Shown here piece after piece: positions 1 to 9,035 of a DNA stretch of 64,000 nt. Both the position numbers and the translations under genes were made by a program. Source of the DNA: Lysinibacillus contaminans (GTDB lineage: Bacteria; Bacillota; Bacilli; Bacillales_A; Planococcaceae); assembly GCF_001278945.1 (NCBI RefSeq), contig NZ_LGRV01000007.1:453303-517302 (forward strand). The letters are read 5' to 3'. Position 1 is the stretch's first letter. Each line of letters starts with the position of its first letter. The notes under the pieces are model-generated. The model saw only the letters and a list, made by a program, of their open reading frames with translations, was not told the origin of the DNA and made no database searches.

Positions 1-459
1 TCGTTCGTATCTTGTGATGTAATGCCGGAATTTGATGATAATATCGAAGTTGATATTCGAACAGAGGATTTAAAAATTGATACGTACCGTGCAACTGGTG
101 CTGGTGGTCAGCATATTAATACGACGGATTCAGCTGTACGTATTACCCATATTCCAACAGGGACAGTTGTACAATGTCAGGCAGAACGTTCACAAATTAA
201 AAACCGTGAAAAATGTATGACGATGTTAAAAGGTAAACTATATCAATTAGAAATCGATAAACAACAAGCACAACTCGATGAAATTCGTGGTGAGCAAAAA
301 GAAATTGGATGGGGCTCACAAATTCGTTCTTACGTATTCCACCCTTATTCAATGGTAAAAGATCATCGTACAAATGAAGAGACGGGAAATGTTAGTGCAG
401 TAATGGATGGCGATGTAGATCCGTTCATTAATGCCTATTTACGTTCACGTATCGGATAA
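1..459 (+). CDS. prfB: Peptide chain release factor 2, C-terminal part (cut by window start)
   Basis: Release factor 2 recognises UGA and UAA stop codons and triggers peptidyl-tRNA hydrolysis on the ribosome. The reading frame is open from base 1, so the gene begins upstream and about 152 C-terminal codons are visible. The universally conserved GGQ tripeptide that enters the peptidyl transferase centre is encoded at 103-111, in the family context [15 protein letters not shown]. The end RSRIG is also typical of the family. The anticodon-like SPF motif and the programmed frameshift site lie outside the window. A terminator follows directly. Identity is very sure. Confidence 0.97.
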   Translation, partial: SFVSCDVMPEFDDNIEVDIRTEDLKIDTYRATGAGGQHINTTDSAVRITHIPTGTVVQCQAERSQIKNREKCMTMLKGKLYQLEIDKQQAQLDEIRGEQKEIGWGSQIRSYVFHPYSMVKDHRTNEETGNVSAVMDGDVDPFINAYLRSRIG

Positions 460-462
460 TAG

Positions 463-499
463 TAAACCTCAGGAGTTAGAGAATTCCTGAGGTTTTTTA
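463..499. terminator. Terminator between prfB and comK
   Basis: A stem AACCTCAGGA paired with TCCTGAGGTT around a short AT-rich loop is followed by a run of T. It lies between the convergent ends of prfB and comK. The A-run on the other side means it may serve both directions. Confidence 0.85.
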
Positions 500-502
500 T
501 AT

Positions 503-1012
503 TCAAGTAAACTCTTGAAATGGAGAATGATGAGTTAGTCGTTCTCGTTCCTCGACATAATGTTTATAGAGCATTGAAGCATTGACAAATTGCTTACTGA
601 TGGATGCATATTTGACTGGAAGCTCGATTCGCACACCGTTAATCAATGTTAGTAAGCTACCGGATTGGCTAGGAGTAATATTTTTAATAGCATGTAAACC
701 AATCCAGATATTATGTTCCGAGTTTGGCGAATACGTAGGTAGAAAAATACAAGGAAGTCCAAAATCATAGGCAACAACAATTGGTAATTTGTGCTGGTTT
801 CCAAAAAAACGTCTTGCAGAATTTCTAGCAGCTTCATAGGTTGTACCAAGAGAAAGGCAGGATTTCCGAATGACATGCATCGGCTTGCGTGTCACTATTA
901 ACTCATTGTGCTTGTCAATTACACATGTGAAAATTTTCGATTCGTGTTTTACTGGTTGCAATAAATACGTATTAAAAGACATTAAGTATGCATTAACATA
1001 TTTGTTTGACAT
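503..1012 (-). CDS. comK: Competence transcription factor ComK
   Basis: ComK is the master activator of DNA-uptake genes. It binds paired AAAA-N5-TTTT boxes, activates its own gene in B. subtilis, and is held down by MecA-ClpCP proteolysis; mecA is also in this window at 43050. The 169-residue product has the family core: RKSCLSLGTTYEAARNS, then IFLPTYSPN...WIGLHAI, then LINGVRIELPVKYASISKQ. B. subtilis ComK is 192 aa; this one is shorter at the C-terminus and lacks the tail after the FQEF region. GGAGG lies 7 bases before the ATG. Whether this species is naturally competent cannot be told from sequence. Confidence 0.9.
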   Translation of the reverse strand: MSNKYVNAYLMSFNTYLLQPVKHESKIFTCVIDKHNELIVTRKPMHVIRKSCLSLGTTYEAARNSARRFFGNQHKLPIVVAYDFGLPCIFLPTYSPNSEHNIWIGLHAIKNITPSQSGSLLTLINGVRIELPVKYASISKQFVNASMLYKHYVEERERLTHHSPFQEFT

Positions 1013-1036
1013 TGCATTTCCTCCTTATTTCTGAAT

Positions 1037-1065
1037 GTAATACTTAGGTTAATGCTAAAATGCAA
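1037..1065 (-). promoter_or_regulatory. Probable sigma-A promoter of comK
   Basis: On the minus strand TTGCAT and TATTAC are separated by 17 bases, about 25 bases upstream of the comK ATG. The first 11 bases (TTGCATTTTAG) are the same as at the -35 of the divergent IDEAL-domain gene. Confidence 0.5.
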
Positions 1066-1091
1066 AATTGGAAAATAACCTATTTAACGAA

Positions 1092-1126
1092 ATTCTCTAA
1101 AAGAATTCGCCAAATTTATAGAGAAT
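1092..1126. promoter_or_regulatory. 8-bp inverted repeat between comK and the IDEAL gene
   Basis: ATTCTCTA (1092-1099) and TAGAGAAT (1119-1126) form a perfect inverted repeat with a 19-base spacer in the divergent intergenic region. It could be an operator. A loose ComK-like pair (AAAA-N5-TTAT at 1127-1139 and AAAA-N5-TGAA at 1146-1158) lies beside it, but the 6-base gap does not match the usual spacing. Confidence 0.3.
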
Positions 1127-1184
1127 AAAAGCGTTTTATTTTCAGAAAATTTGATGAATAGAGTATTTTTTACATTATTACACA

Positions 1185-1213
1185 TTGCATTTTAGTTTCA
1201 ATTTTCTTATAAT
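1185..1213 (+). promoter_or_regulatory. Sigma-A promoter of the IDEAL-domain gene
   Basis: TTGCAT and a perfect TATAAT are separated by 17 bases. The expected start of transcription is just upstream of the ribosome site. Confidence 0.65.
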
Positions 1214-1238
1214 TTAGAAAAGGATCGAGGTGAGATCG

Positions 1239-1481
1239 TTGGATAAATATTATTCGTACACAGATTTTTTAAAAGCTGTCGGTCAATCGAAGAAGGTTAA
1301 TGAGGCTGAAAAATTATTGAACGAGATTTATTTAGATTTATTTTTAAATCGTATCCAGCGTACGTATCGTGAAGAACAACTGGTTGTCCTAATAGATCAA
1401 GCACTCGATGAGAAGGATGAATGCGCTTTTCATCTATATGCGAGTGAACTTGAGATGCTACACCGTGATGCAAGTGAATAA
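1239..1481 (+). CDS. Small IDEAL-domain protein
   Basis: A protein of about 80 residues. Its C-terminal half, around NRIQRTYREEQLVVLIDQALDEKDECAF, matches the short IDEAL domain named after its Ile-Asp-Glu-Ala-Leu core (IDQAL here). In Bacillales this domain occurs in small or regulatory proteins of mostly unknown function; it also sits at the C-terminus of YpiB and in ComK-associated contexts. TTG at 1239 is chosen because GAGGTGA lies 6 bases upstream; GTG at 1230 in the same frame is an alternative. It is divergent from comK and followed by its own terminator, so it is a single-gene unit. Function unknown. Confidence 0.75.
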   Translation: MDKYYSYTDFLKAVGQSKKVNEAEKLLNEIYLDLFLNRIQRTYREEQLVVLIDQALDEKDECAFHLYASELEMLHRDASE

Positions 1482-1488
1482 TATGACA

Positions 1489-1524
1489 AACCCGCTCTTC
1501 TACAGAAGGAGAGCGGGTTTTTTC
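1489..1524 (+). terminator. Terminator after the IDEAL-domain gene
   Basis: Stem AACCCGCTCT / AGAGCGGGTT with an 11-base loop, followed by T6. Confidence 0.9.
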
Positions 1525-1632
1525 AATGTTGTGTGGGGTAAATATTAATTTCATATTGGTAACGCTATAAGATGTTTCGAATTTGCCAAGACTAGTATAA
1601 AAAAGGGCTCTAGCACTTTCTTATAGTTAACT

Positions 1633-1646
1633 GAAACGTATGTTCG
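1633..1646 (+). promoter_or_regulatory. LexA (SOS) box upstream of uvrBA
   Basis: GAAACGTATGTTCG matches the Bacillus LexA consensus CGAAC-RNRY-GTTYG at 12 of 14 positions, including the whole right half. uvrBA is a LexA-regulated operon in B. subtilis. It sits just upstream of a promoter-like TTAGAT-N18-TAAAAT (1654-1683). Confidence 0.6.
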
Positions 1647-1653
1647 TTAAATG

Positions 1654-1683
1654 TTAGATATTTTAATACTGCTATGCTAAAAT
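1654..1683 (+). promoter_or_regulatory. Probable uvrBA promoter
   Basis: TTAGAT (1654-1659) and TAAAAT (1678-1683) with an 18-base spacer. The transcript would start near 1690 and run through the repeat at 1698-1945 before uvrB, giving a leader of nearly 280 bases. Confidence 0.4.
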
Positions 1684-1697
1684 ATATGTAAGTGATC

Positions 1698-1945
1698 AAT
1701 TACGCCTTTGCGTTATTGCGTCTAGATTTTGAATTGTGGTTAGGCCTGCGTGATGCAGGTTAGTTAGCCGTTGTCGCATGGATGCGACGAAATTAGGATA
1801 ACATCCTCTCTGCCTTTCAAAAACTATGACATCCGCCGGAGGATTTAACCTGATTCAGTGAGCGTTTGGACACCTATTGAATCAGATATTATACTTGCAT
1901 TTTTCCTGCCACTTATGGAAGTGGGGGATTTCTACTGAATCGTGT
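1698..1945 (+). repeat. Structured intergenic repeat, copy 1 (full length)
   Basis: This stretch of about 250 bases lies between the uvrBA promoter and uvrB and contains no gene. It shares blocks with two other places in the window: copy 3 (41651-41795) along most of its length, and copy 2 (11281-11335, reversed) at its two ends. It is rich in small hairpins: ATTACGC...GCGTTAT at the left end, CCTGC-GTGAT-GCAGG, GTCGCAT-GG-ATGCGAC, AGGAT-AAC-ATCCT, and a terminal TGATTCA...TGAATCA. It encodes no protein. It may be a REP/MITE-like mobile repeat or a structured RNA. Confidence 0.7.
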
Positions 1946-1967
1946 TAAACGGAAAGGATGGGAAAAG

Positions 1968-3947
1968 GTGGAGCAATTTGATTTACAATCATCGTATCAG
2001 CCCAATGGTGATCAGCCGCAAGCTATTGCAGAGCTTGTGGCTGGCGTAAATGCTGGTAAACGCCATCAAACTTTACTTGGTGCAACAGGTACTGGTAAAA
2101 CTTTTACGATTTCAAATGTTATTCAGCAAGTGAAAAAGCCAACACTGATTATGGCACATAACAAAACACTTGCGGGTCAACTATATAGTGAGTTTAAAGA
2201 ATTTTTCCCTAATAATGCAGTTGAATATTTTGTTAGTTACTATGATTACTTTCAACCAGAGGCCTATGTACCGCAAACGGATACGTATATCGAAAAGGAT
2301 TCGAGCATTAATGATGAAATTGATAAACTGCGCCACTCTGCAACTTCTGCCCTTTTTGAGCGTGAGGATGTCATTATTATTGCCTCAGTTTCGTGTATCT
2401 ATGGCTTAGGTTCGCCGGAAGAATATCGTGAAATGGTCGTATCTATACGTACGGGCATGGAAATTGAGCGCAATCAGTTATTACGTAAGCTAGTGGATGT
2501 ACAATACGAACGAAATGATGTGAACTTCACCCGAGGGACATTTCGTGTTCGAGGAGATGTTGTAGAAATTTTCCCAGCCTCACGTGATGAACATTGTGTA
2601 CGTATTGAGTTTTTTGGTGATGAAGTGGATCGTATTCGTGAGGTCAATGCGTTAACGGGTGAAATTTTGGCAGAACGTGACCATGTCGCTATTTTCCCTG
2701 CATCTCACTTCGTTACCCGTGAAGAAAAAATGTTGAAAGCCATTGAAAATATTGAAATAGAATTAGAAGAAAGACTCGCTTATCTTCGTGCAGAAGATAA
2801 GTTATTAGAGGCTCAGCGTTTAGAGCAACGTACACGCTATGATTTAGAAATGATGCGTGAAATGGGTTTTTGTTCGGGTATAGAAAACTATTCACGTCAT
2901 TTAACATTACGTGAAGCAGGTGCGACACCATACACATTAATTGATTATTTCCCGGATGATTTTCTACTTGTTGTAGATGAAAGTCATGTGACGCTGCCCC
3001 AAGTACGCGGTATGTACAATGGTGACCAGGCGCGTAAGGGTGTCCTTGTAGAGCATGGTTTCCGCTTACCGTCCGCACTTGATAACCGTCCACTACGTTT
3101 TGAGGAATTTGAGAAACGTATACATCAAGCGATATTTGTATCAGCAACACCAGGACCATATGAACTAGAGCATACACCTGAAATGGTAGAACAAATTATT
3201 CGTCCGACAGGCTTACTTGATCCAATTATTGAAGTACGCCCAATTGAAGGACAAATTGATAATTTAATTGATGAAATTCAAGAGCGGATTACGCGTAATG
3301 AGCGAGTTCTTGTGACGACATTAACGAAAAAAATGTCGGAAGATTTAAGTGCTTATTTGAAGGAAATGGGCTTGAAAGTGGAATACTTACATTCGGAGAT
3401 TAAAACACTTGAACGTATTGAAATTATTCGGGAACTGCGTAAAGGCACGTATGATGTATTGATTGGGATTAATTTATTGCGTGAAGGGCTGGATATTCCT
3501 GAGGTATCACTGGTGGCGATATTAGATGCGGATAAGGAAGGCTTCCTACGTTCTGAACGTGCACTGATTCAAACAATTGGACGTGCGGCGCGTAATTCTA
3601 ATGGACGTGTGATTATGTATGCCGACAAGATGACTGATTCGATGAAAAAGGCGATTGATGAAACCCAGCGTCGTCGTACATTGCAAATAGCGTATAACGA
3701 AGAACATGGTATTACGCCTACAACAATTGTGAAGAAGATTCCAGATATTATTCGTGCAACACAAGTAGCGGAGGAAGATGAAACGTACGTTACAAAAGTG
3801 ACAAAAGGTAAGAAATTAACAAAGGCTGAGAAGGAGAAATTACTTGCTTCTCTTGAAATAGAAATGAAGGAAGCGGCGAAGGCACTTGATTTTGAACGTG
3901 CGGCTGAACTTCGTGATACCATCTTTGAATTGAAGGCAGAAGGGTGA
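1968..3947 (+). CDS. uvrB: Excinuclease ABC subunit B
   Basis: UvrB is the damage-verification helicase of nucleotide excision repair. UvrA loads it on lesions and it recruits UvrC. The 659-residue product has Walker A GATGTGKT at residues 38-45, the beta-hairpin region with [12 protein letters not shown] near 92-103, the DESH Walker B box, helicase motif VI (QTIGRAARN) and a C-terminal UVR motif for UvrC contact. The length is normal. GTG at 1968 follows the GGAAAGG/GGAAAAGG ribosome site; the ATG ten bases earlier is out of frame. uvrA follows after 4 bases, so the two are cotranscribed. A LexA-like box upstream implies SOS induction. Confidence 0.98.
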   Translation: MEQFDLQSSYQPNGDQPQAIAELVAGVNAGKRHQTLLGATGTGKTFTISNVIQQVKKPTLIMAHNKTLAGQLYSEFKEFFPNNAVEYFVSYYDYFQPEAYVPQTDTYIEKDSSINDEIDKLRHSATSALFEREDVIIIASVSCIYGLGSPEEYREMVVSIRTGMEIERNQLLRKLVDVQYERNDVNFTRGTFRVRGDVVEIFPASRDEHCVRIEFFGDEVDRIREVNALTGEILAERDHVAIFPASHFVTREEKMLKAIENIEIELEERLAYLRAEDKLLEAQRLEQRTRYDLEMMREMGFCSGIENYSRHLTLREAGATPYTLIDYFPDDFLLVVDESHVTLPQVRGMYNGDQARKGVLVEHGFRLPSALDNRPLRFEEFEKRIHQAIFVSATPGPYELEHTPEMVEQIIRPTGLLDPIIEVRPIEGQIDNLIDEIQERITRNERVLVTTLTKKMSEDLSAYLKEMGLKVEYLHSEIKTLERIEIIRELRKGTYDVLIGINLLREGLDIPEVSLVAILDADKEGFLRSERALIQTIGRAARNSNGRVIMYADKMTDSMKKAIDETQRRRTLQIAYNEEHGITPTTIVKKIPDIIRATQVAEEDETYVTKVTKGKKLTKAEKEKLLASLEIEMKEAAKALDFERAAELRDTIFELKAEG

Positions 3948-3951
3948 TTTT

Positions 3952-6816
3952 GTGAAAAATACAGAAATCGTTGTACAAGGTGCACGTGCACATAATTTAA
4001 AAAATATCGATGTCACAATTCCTCGTGATCAGCTCGTTGTTTTAACGGGCTTATCTGGTTCAGGAAAATCTTCACTTGCATTTGATACGATTTATGCGGA
4101 GGGGCAGCGTCGATATGTGGAGTCACTGTCCGCTTACGCACGTCAATTTCTTGGGCAAATGGACAAGCCAGATGTTGATGCGATTGAAGGACTTTCACCA
4201 GCCATTTCAATTGACCAAAAGACGACGAGTCGTAACCCACGTTCTACAGTCGGTACAGTAACAGAAATTTATGATTATCTGCGCTTATTGTATGCACGTG
4301 TCGGTAAACCAATTTGTCCAAATCACGGAATCGAAATCACATCGCAAACAATTGAACAAATGGTGGATCGCCTAGTCACGTATCCAGAACGTACAAAAAT
4401 GCAGCTATTAGCGCCAATGATTTCTGGACGTAAAGGAACGCATGTGAAGGTATTAGAAGATATAAAAAAGCAAGGCTTTGTACGTGTTCGTATCGATGGT
4501 GAATTACGTGATTTAGATGATGCGATTGACCTCGATAAAAATAAAAAGCACTCCATTGAAGTCGTTGTAGACCGCATAGTTTTGAAAGAAGGTATTGCAG
4601 GGCGTCTCAGTGATTCGTTAGAAACAGCGCTACGTTTAGCAGAAGGACGTGTGCTAGTTGATGTGATGGAGCATGAGGAATTATTATTTAGTGAGCATCA
4701 TGCATGTCCAATATGCGGCTTTTCAATTGGTGAATTAGAGCCTCGTATGTTTTCATTCAACAGTCCTTTTGGGGCTTGTACGAGCTGTGATGGACTAGGA
4801 ACTACACAAGAAGTAGACCTAGAGCTAGTTGTGCCTGATTGGGAACGTTCACTGTTGGAGCATGCCATTGCACCGTGGGAACCGACTAGCTCACAATATT
4901 ATCCACAGTTATTAAAGGCAGTTTGTGATCATTATGAAATTCCAATGGATGTTCCAGTGAAAGAACTTCCAAAAGAAAAGATGGATAAAATTTTATTCGG
5001 TTCGGGAAAAGATAAAATTCACTTCCATTATGAAAATGAATTTGGGAATGTACGTGACCAAATGATTGAATTTGAAGGCGTAGTACATAATGTTGAGCGT
5101 CGTTTTAAAGAGACAACTTCGGATTATGTGCGTGAGCAAATGGAAAAGTATATGGCACAGCAAGCATGCCCTTCGTGTAAAGGCTATCGCTTAAAGCCAG
5201 AAACGTTGGCGGTAAAAATAGCTGATAAGCATATTGGTGAAGTGACAGAGTATTCGATTCAAGATGCAGATGCATTTTTTAAAAATTTATCTTTATCTGA
5301 AAAGGATATGCAAATTGCACGCCTTGTATTTCGTGAAATTGCGGAGCGTCTTGGTTTCTTAATAAATGTTGGCTTAGATTATTTAACACTCAGTCGTGCA
5401 GCTGGGACACTTTCAGGTGGGGAAGCACAGCGAATTCGACTAGCAACGCAAATCGGCTCGCGCTTAACTGGAGTACTATATATTTTGGATGAGCCATCGA
5501 TTGGTCTACATCAACGTGATAATGATCGTTTAATTAGTACGCTGCAAAATATGCGTGATATTGGTAATACGTTAATTGTAGTTGAACATGATGAGGATAC
5601 GATGCTAGCAGCTGATTATTTAATCGATGTTGGGCCAGGTGCTGGTGTGCATGGTGGTGAAATTGTCGCAGCTGGAACGCCGCAGGAAGTGATGGAAAAT
5701 CCGGCATCGTTAACTGGACAGTATTTAAGCGGAAAAAAATTCATACCATTGCCAATTGAACGCCGTAAGCCAGATGGTCGCATGTTGTCAATTAAAGGGG
5801 CAACTGAGAATAATCTTCAAAATGTCAAAGTTGATATACCATTAGGATTATTCGTTGCTGTAACAGGTGTTTCTGGTTCAGGGAAATCTACATTGATCAA
5901 TGAAATCTTATATAAATCACTGGCACAAAAGTTGAATCGTTCAAAGGTGAAACCAGGTGCGCATAAAGAAGTAGCTGGCATCGAGGCATTAGAAAAGGTA
6001 ATTGATATTGACCAATCGCCAATTGGCCGTACACCGCGTTCAAACCCAGCGACATATACAGGTGTATTTGATGATGTTCGAGATGTCTTTGCAACCACGA
6101 ATGAAGCGAAGGTGCGCGGTTATAAAAAAGGTCGCTTTAGCTTCAACGTTAAAGGTGGACGCTGTGAAGCTTGTCGTGGCGACGGCATTATTAAAATCGA
6201 AATGCATTTCTTGCCAGACGTGTATGTGCCATGTGAGGTTTGTCATGGCAAACGCTATAACCGTGAAACGCTAGAAGTAAAATATAAAGATAAAAGCATT
6301 GCCGATATTTTAGATATGACAGTTGAAAATGCAGTCGTATTTTTCGAAAATATTCCGAAAATCCAGCGGAAATTACAGACCATTGTCGATGTTGGATTAG
6401 GATATATTAAATTAGGGCAACCTGCAACTACGCTATCCGGTGGGGAGGCGCAACGAGTAAAGTTAGCCTCTGAATTGCATCGTCGATCAACAGGCAAATC
6501 GTTTTATATTTTAGATGAACCAACAACAGGTCTTCACACGGATGATATTGCACGATTACTTGTTGTATTGCAGCGTCTTGTAGAAAACGGAGATTCTGTG
6601 TTAGTTATTGAGCATAACCTAGATGTTATTAAAACAGCCGATTATATTATTGATCTTGGACCTGAAGGTGGCGACAAAGGCGGTACAATTATTGCAACAG
6701 GTACACCTGAGAAAGTAGCAGAAGTGGAAGGTTCCTATACAGGGAAATACTTAAAACCTATTTTAGAACGCGACCGTAAGCGTATGGATACAGTTTTAGA
6801 AAAAGCTACAAAATAA
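3952..6816 (+). CDS. uvrA: Excinuclease ABC subunit A
   Basis: UvrA is the ABC-type ATPase dimer that detects DNA lesions and loads UvrB. The 954 residues carry two ATPase modules: Walker [10 protein letters not shown] near 33-41 and GVSGSGKST near 644, and LSGGEAQR signature motifs in both halves. It has zinc-binding cysteine clusters: CPICGF...CTSCDG in the N-terminal half and CEACRGDG...[10 protein letters not shown] in the C-terminal half. The length is standard. Translation starts at GTG 3952, four bases after uvrB. A weak hairpin follows at 6825-6866. Confidence 0.98.
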   Translation: MKNTEIVVQGARAHNLKNIDVTIPRDQLVVLTGLSGSGKSSLAFDTIYAEGQRRYVESLSAYARQFLGQMDKPDVDAIEGLSPAISIDQKTTSRNPRSTVGTVTEIYDYLRLLYARVGKPICPNHGIEITSQTIEQMVDRLVTYPERTKMQLLAPMISGRKGTHVKVLEDIKKQGFVRVRIDGELRDLDDAIDLDKNKKHSIEVVVDRIVLKEGIAGRLSDSLETALRLAEGRVLVDVMEHEELLFSEHHACPICGFSIGELEPRMFSFNSPFGACTSCDGLGTTQEVDLELVVPDWERSLLEHAIAPWEPTSSQYYPQLLKAVCDHYEIPMDVPVKELPKEKMDKILFGSGKDKIHFHYENEFGNVRDQMIEFEGVVHNVERRFKETTSDYVREQMEKYMAQQACPSCKGYRLKPETLAVKIADKHIGEVTEYSIQDADAFFKNLSLSEKDMQIARLVFREIAERLGFLINVGLDYLTLSRAAGTLSGGEAQRIRLATQIGSRLTGVLYILDEPSIGLHQRDNDRLISTLQNMRDIGNTLIVVEHDEDTMLAADYLIDVGPGAGVHGGEIVAAGTPQEVMENPASLTGQYLSGKKFIPLPIERRKPDGRMLSIKGATENNLQNVKVDIPLGLFVAVTGVSGSGKSTLINEILYKSLAQKLNRSKVKPGAHKEVAGIEALEKVIDIDQSPIGRTPRSNPATYTGVFDDVRDVFATTNEAKVRGYKKGRFSFNVKGGRCEACRGDGIIKIEMHFLPDVYVPCEVCHGKRYNRETLEVKYKDKSIADILDMTVENAVVFFENIPKIQRKLQTIVDVGLGYIKLGQPATTLSGGEAQRVKLASELHRRSTGKSFYILDEPTTGLHTDDIARLLVVLQRLVENGDSVLVIEHNLDVIKTADYIIDLGPEGGDKGGTIIATGTPEKVAEVEGSYTGKYLKPILERDRKRMDTVLEKATK

Positions 6817-6824
6817 ATGTATTA

Positions 6825-6866
6825 GTGTCCGTATTGTGCAGGCATATGTACTATGCGGACATTTTC
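6825..6866 (+). terminator. Probable terminator after uvrA
   Basis: TGTCCG pairs with CGGACA across a long loop, followed by TTTTC. The stem is short, so read-through is possible. Confidence 0.5.
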
Positions 6867-6877
6867 TTTAATCAAAG

Positions 6878-6903
6878 TGAAACTTTTGGTAGTACGAAGC
6901 GTA
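6878..6903 (+). promoter_or_regulatory. Sigma-W-type ECF promoter of yvlB
   Basis: TGAAAC, a 16-base spacer and CGTA match the B. subtilis sigma-W consensus, and the -35 is followed by a T-run as is usual. The yvlABCD operon is in the sigma-W regulon of B. subtilis, so the target gene fits. The start site would be about 25 bases upstream of the yvlB ribosome site. Confidence 0.75.
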
Positions 6904-6939
6904 ATAATAGTATAACGAACTGAGGGAGGCTTTTGATTT

Positions 6940-8130
6940 ATGCAAAATGAACGTCAACGAATTTTAGAGCTGGTGGAAAAAGGAACAATTTCAGCGAAAG
7001 AGGCGATTACATTATTAGAATCATTAGAGAAACCTAGCAATACCGCTCAACGTGTTATAGAGAAGACGGCAGAAGAAGAGACATTTTCGAAAAAAGAGGA
7101 TTCTTTCTTCAATGAAGCCAAGAAAGAAGAACAGCATGACAAAAGTGATGCTGACTATAAGAAATACTTCCAAGAAGAAATGCATGATTTCCGTAAAGAT
7201 TTATCACAAATCGGTTCGATTTTTATGGACATGATGAATACAGCTGTGAAAAAAGTAAAAGAATTTGATGTATCCACACCTTTTGGTGATAGATTGGAAT
7301 TTGCACATACAGAGGAACTAGTAGCTTCTGACGTGCAAAATATTTTTGTGGATTTACCGAATGGGAGTTTTTCATTCGAGCCAAGTGAAGGCGATAACAT
7401 CCAGGTAATGTGCAAAGTAAAAGCCCCGTTTATCAATGAAAATGATGAGGAAACACGTACAAATTTCTTAAATCAATTTGTTGTGAAAAATGACGAAGGT
7501 ACTTTGCGTATTTTAAGTCATTTAAAAATAGCGCAAGTGAATGTGAAGGTGCTTGTACCAGAGCAAAAGTTTGAAAAATTATCTGTTCGACTAATGAATG
7601 GGAGCGTTACATTACGTGATTCAGTGTTTGAAGAATTGAAATTAAAAACATTAAATGGTCCAATTAAAGGGGCATCTCTTACATTTAATAAAGCAAAAGT
7701 TGATTCTTCTAACGGTTCAATTGAATTAATAGGCGTACATGGCAAAGATCTAGAAGCTGAAACTTTGAATGGGCGCGTTTATGTAGACGGTGCACTCGAT
7801 GAAGTTGAGGCCAAATCAGTGAATGGACATGTCGTTGTGACAACATGTTCGAGTAATTCGTCCAAAATTAAAGCTCAGACTGTTGCAGGAACAGTAGAAT
7901 TATACGTTCCAAGTACGATTTCACTTAGTGGGAAAATTGTGACGAACTTTGGTAAAGTAGATGTAGGTATTCAGGATGTATCGAAGATTGAAACACAGGA
8001 TCAATTTTTATCAAAATTAGTACGTTTCGATAAAGAAGTAGAAGGAGCGAACCGTTTGTTTATCGAAGGTGAATCGAAAACAGGTACGGTTTTAGTACGT
8101 TATACGACAACGGATGAGCAGCAAGTTTAA
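6940..8130 (+). CDS. yvlB: DUF4097-type beta-helix protein, YvlB family
   Basis: The 396-residue product begins with a short helical SHOCT-like segment (RQRILELVEKGTISAKEAITLLESLE) and a charged linker. A long C-terminal region of short beta repeats follows (NGSFSFEP, NGSVTLRDS, NGPIKGAS, NGSIELIG, NGRVYVDG, NGHVVVTT), which suggests a right-handed beta-helix of the DUF4097 adhesin-like type. There is no signal peptide or membrane segment, so it is probably cytoplasmic or associated with a membrane partner. In B. subtilis yvlB lies near uvrBA and responds to envelope stress through sigma-W; the same neighbour and promoter type occur here. The PspC-like yvlC is absent. The molecular role is unknown. 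Confidence 0.88.
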   Translation: MQNERQRILELVEKGTISAKEAITLLESLEKPSNTAQRVIEKTAEEETFSKKEDSFFNEAKKEEQHDKSDADYKKYFQEEMHDFRKDLSQIGSIFMDMMNTAVKKVKEFDVSTPFGDRLEFAHTEELVASDVQNIFVDLPNGSFSFEPSEGDNIQVMCKVKAPFINENDEETRTNFLNQFVVKNDEGTLRILSHLKIAQVNVKVLVPEQKFEKLSVRLMNGSVTLRDSVFEELKLKTLNGPIKGASLTFNKAKVDSSNGSIELIGVHGKDLEAETLNGRVYVDGALDEVEAKSVNGHVVVTTCSSNSSKIKAQTVAGTVELYVPSTISLSGKIVTNFGKVDVGIQDVSKIETQDQFLSKLVRFDKEVEGANRLFIEGESKTGTVLVRYTTTDEQQV

Positions 8131-8141
8131 ATAGTACTTCA

Positions 8142-8185
8142 GCATTCAAGCTACGCATAAGTATAGCTTGAATGCATTTTTTTTT
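8142..8185 (+). terminator. Terminator after yvlB
   Basis: GCATTCAAGCTA pairs with TAGCTTGAATGC, followed by a long T-run. Confidence 0.92.
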
Positions 8186-8290
8186 GTCGTTTTCTCGATT
8201 ATGCTTGTTTGAATATTGGCAATACGAATGGAAAATGACAAAAACTTACACAGAATGAAATGAAATTGTAATAAAAAAACATAGATTGAG

Positions 8291-8299
8291 TGTTATAAT
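8291..8299 (+). promoter_or_regulatory. Extended -10 of the ftsEX promoter
   Basis: TGTTATAAT is an extended -10 (TG-n-TATAAT) about 50 bases before ftsE. No good -35 is seen at the right distance. Confidence 0.45.
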
Positions 8300-8348
8300 A
8301 GTAAGGTGAAATATAACTTATGTTTAATAGATTTAGGTGGTTTGAAAA

Positions 8349-9035
8349 ATGATAGAGATGAAAAATGTGACAAAAAAATATCCAAATGGAGTCGTTGCGA
8401 CAAATGGGATTTCCGTCAATATAAAACAAGGCGAATTTGTCTATGTCGTGGGTCCAAGTGGTGCTGGTAAATCAACATTTATCAAATTGATGTACCGTGA
8501 GGAAAAACCAACATCAGGAGAGATTACAGTAAACGGTATCGATTTAGGGACATTAAAAAATAAAAAAGTACCATTTTTACGCAGACAACTTGGTATAGTT
8601 TTCCAAGATTTTAAATTATTACCTCGTTTAAATGTGTATGAAAATGTAGCTTTTGCTTTAGAAGTAATTGAAGAAGAGCCAAAGGAAATCCGTCGTCGTG
8701 TGATGGAAGTTTTAGACCTTGTAGGGTTAAAACATAAAGCCCGTATGTTCCCAAATGAGCTTTCTGGTGGGGAACAACAACGTGTATCAATTGCACGTTC
8801 AATTGTGAATGTCCCGAAAGTGGTTATTGCCGACGAACCAACGGGGAATCTTGATCCTGAAACGTCATGGGATATTATGAATTTGTTTGAAGAAATTAAT
8901 GCACGTGGAACAACAATTGTGATGGCAACGCATAACCGTGAAATTGTAAATACAATTCGTCGACGCGTTATTGCAATTGAAGGCGGTATGATTGTCCGTG
9001 ATGAGCACGGAGGTGACTACGGCTATGAAATTTAA
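8349..9035 (+). CDS. ftsE: Cell division ATP-binding protein FtsE
   Basis: FtsE is the cytoplasmic ATPase of the FtsEX ABC-type complex, which does not transport but switches on periplasmic or extracellular cell-wall hydrolases. The 228 residues show Walker A GPSGAGKST, the Q-loop in VFQDFKLLPRLNVYENV, the signature LSGGEQQRV, Walker B VVIADEPTGNLDP and the H-loop ATHN. It overlaps ftsX by 11 bases, indicating translational coupling. In B. subtilis FtsEX activates the endopeptidase CwlO; the gene two positions downstream here is a coiled-coil M23 hydrolase that could be the partner. Confidence 0.97.
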   Translation: MIEMKNVTKKYPNGVVATNGISVNIKQGEFVYVVGPSGAGKSTFIKLMYREEKPTSGEITVNGIDLGTLKNKKVPFLRRQLGIVFQDFKLLPRLNVYENVAFALEVIEEEPKEIRRRVMEVLDLVGLKHKARMFPNELSGGEQQRVSIARSIVNVPKVVIADEPTGNLDPETSWDIMNLFEEINARGTTIVMATHNREIVNTIRRRVIAIEGGMIVRDEHGGDYGYEI

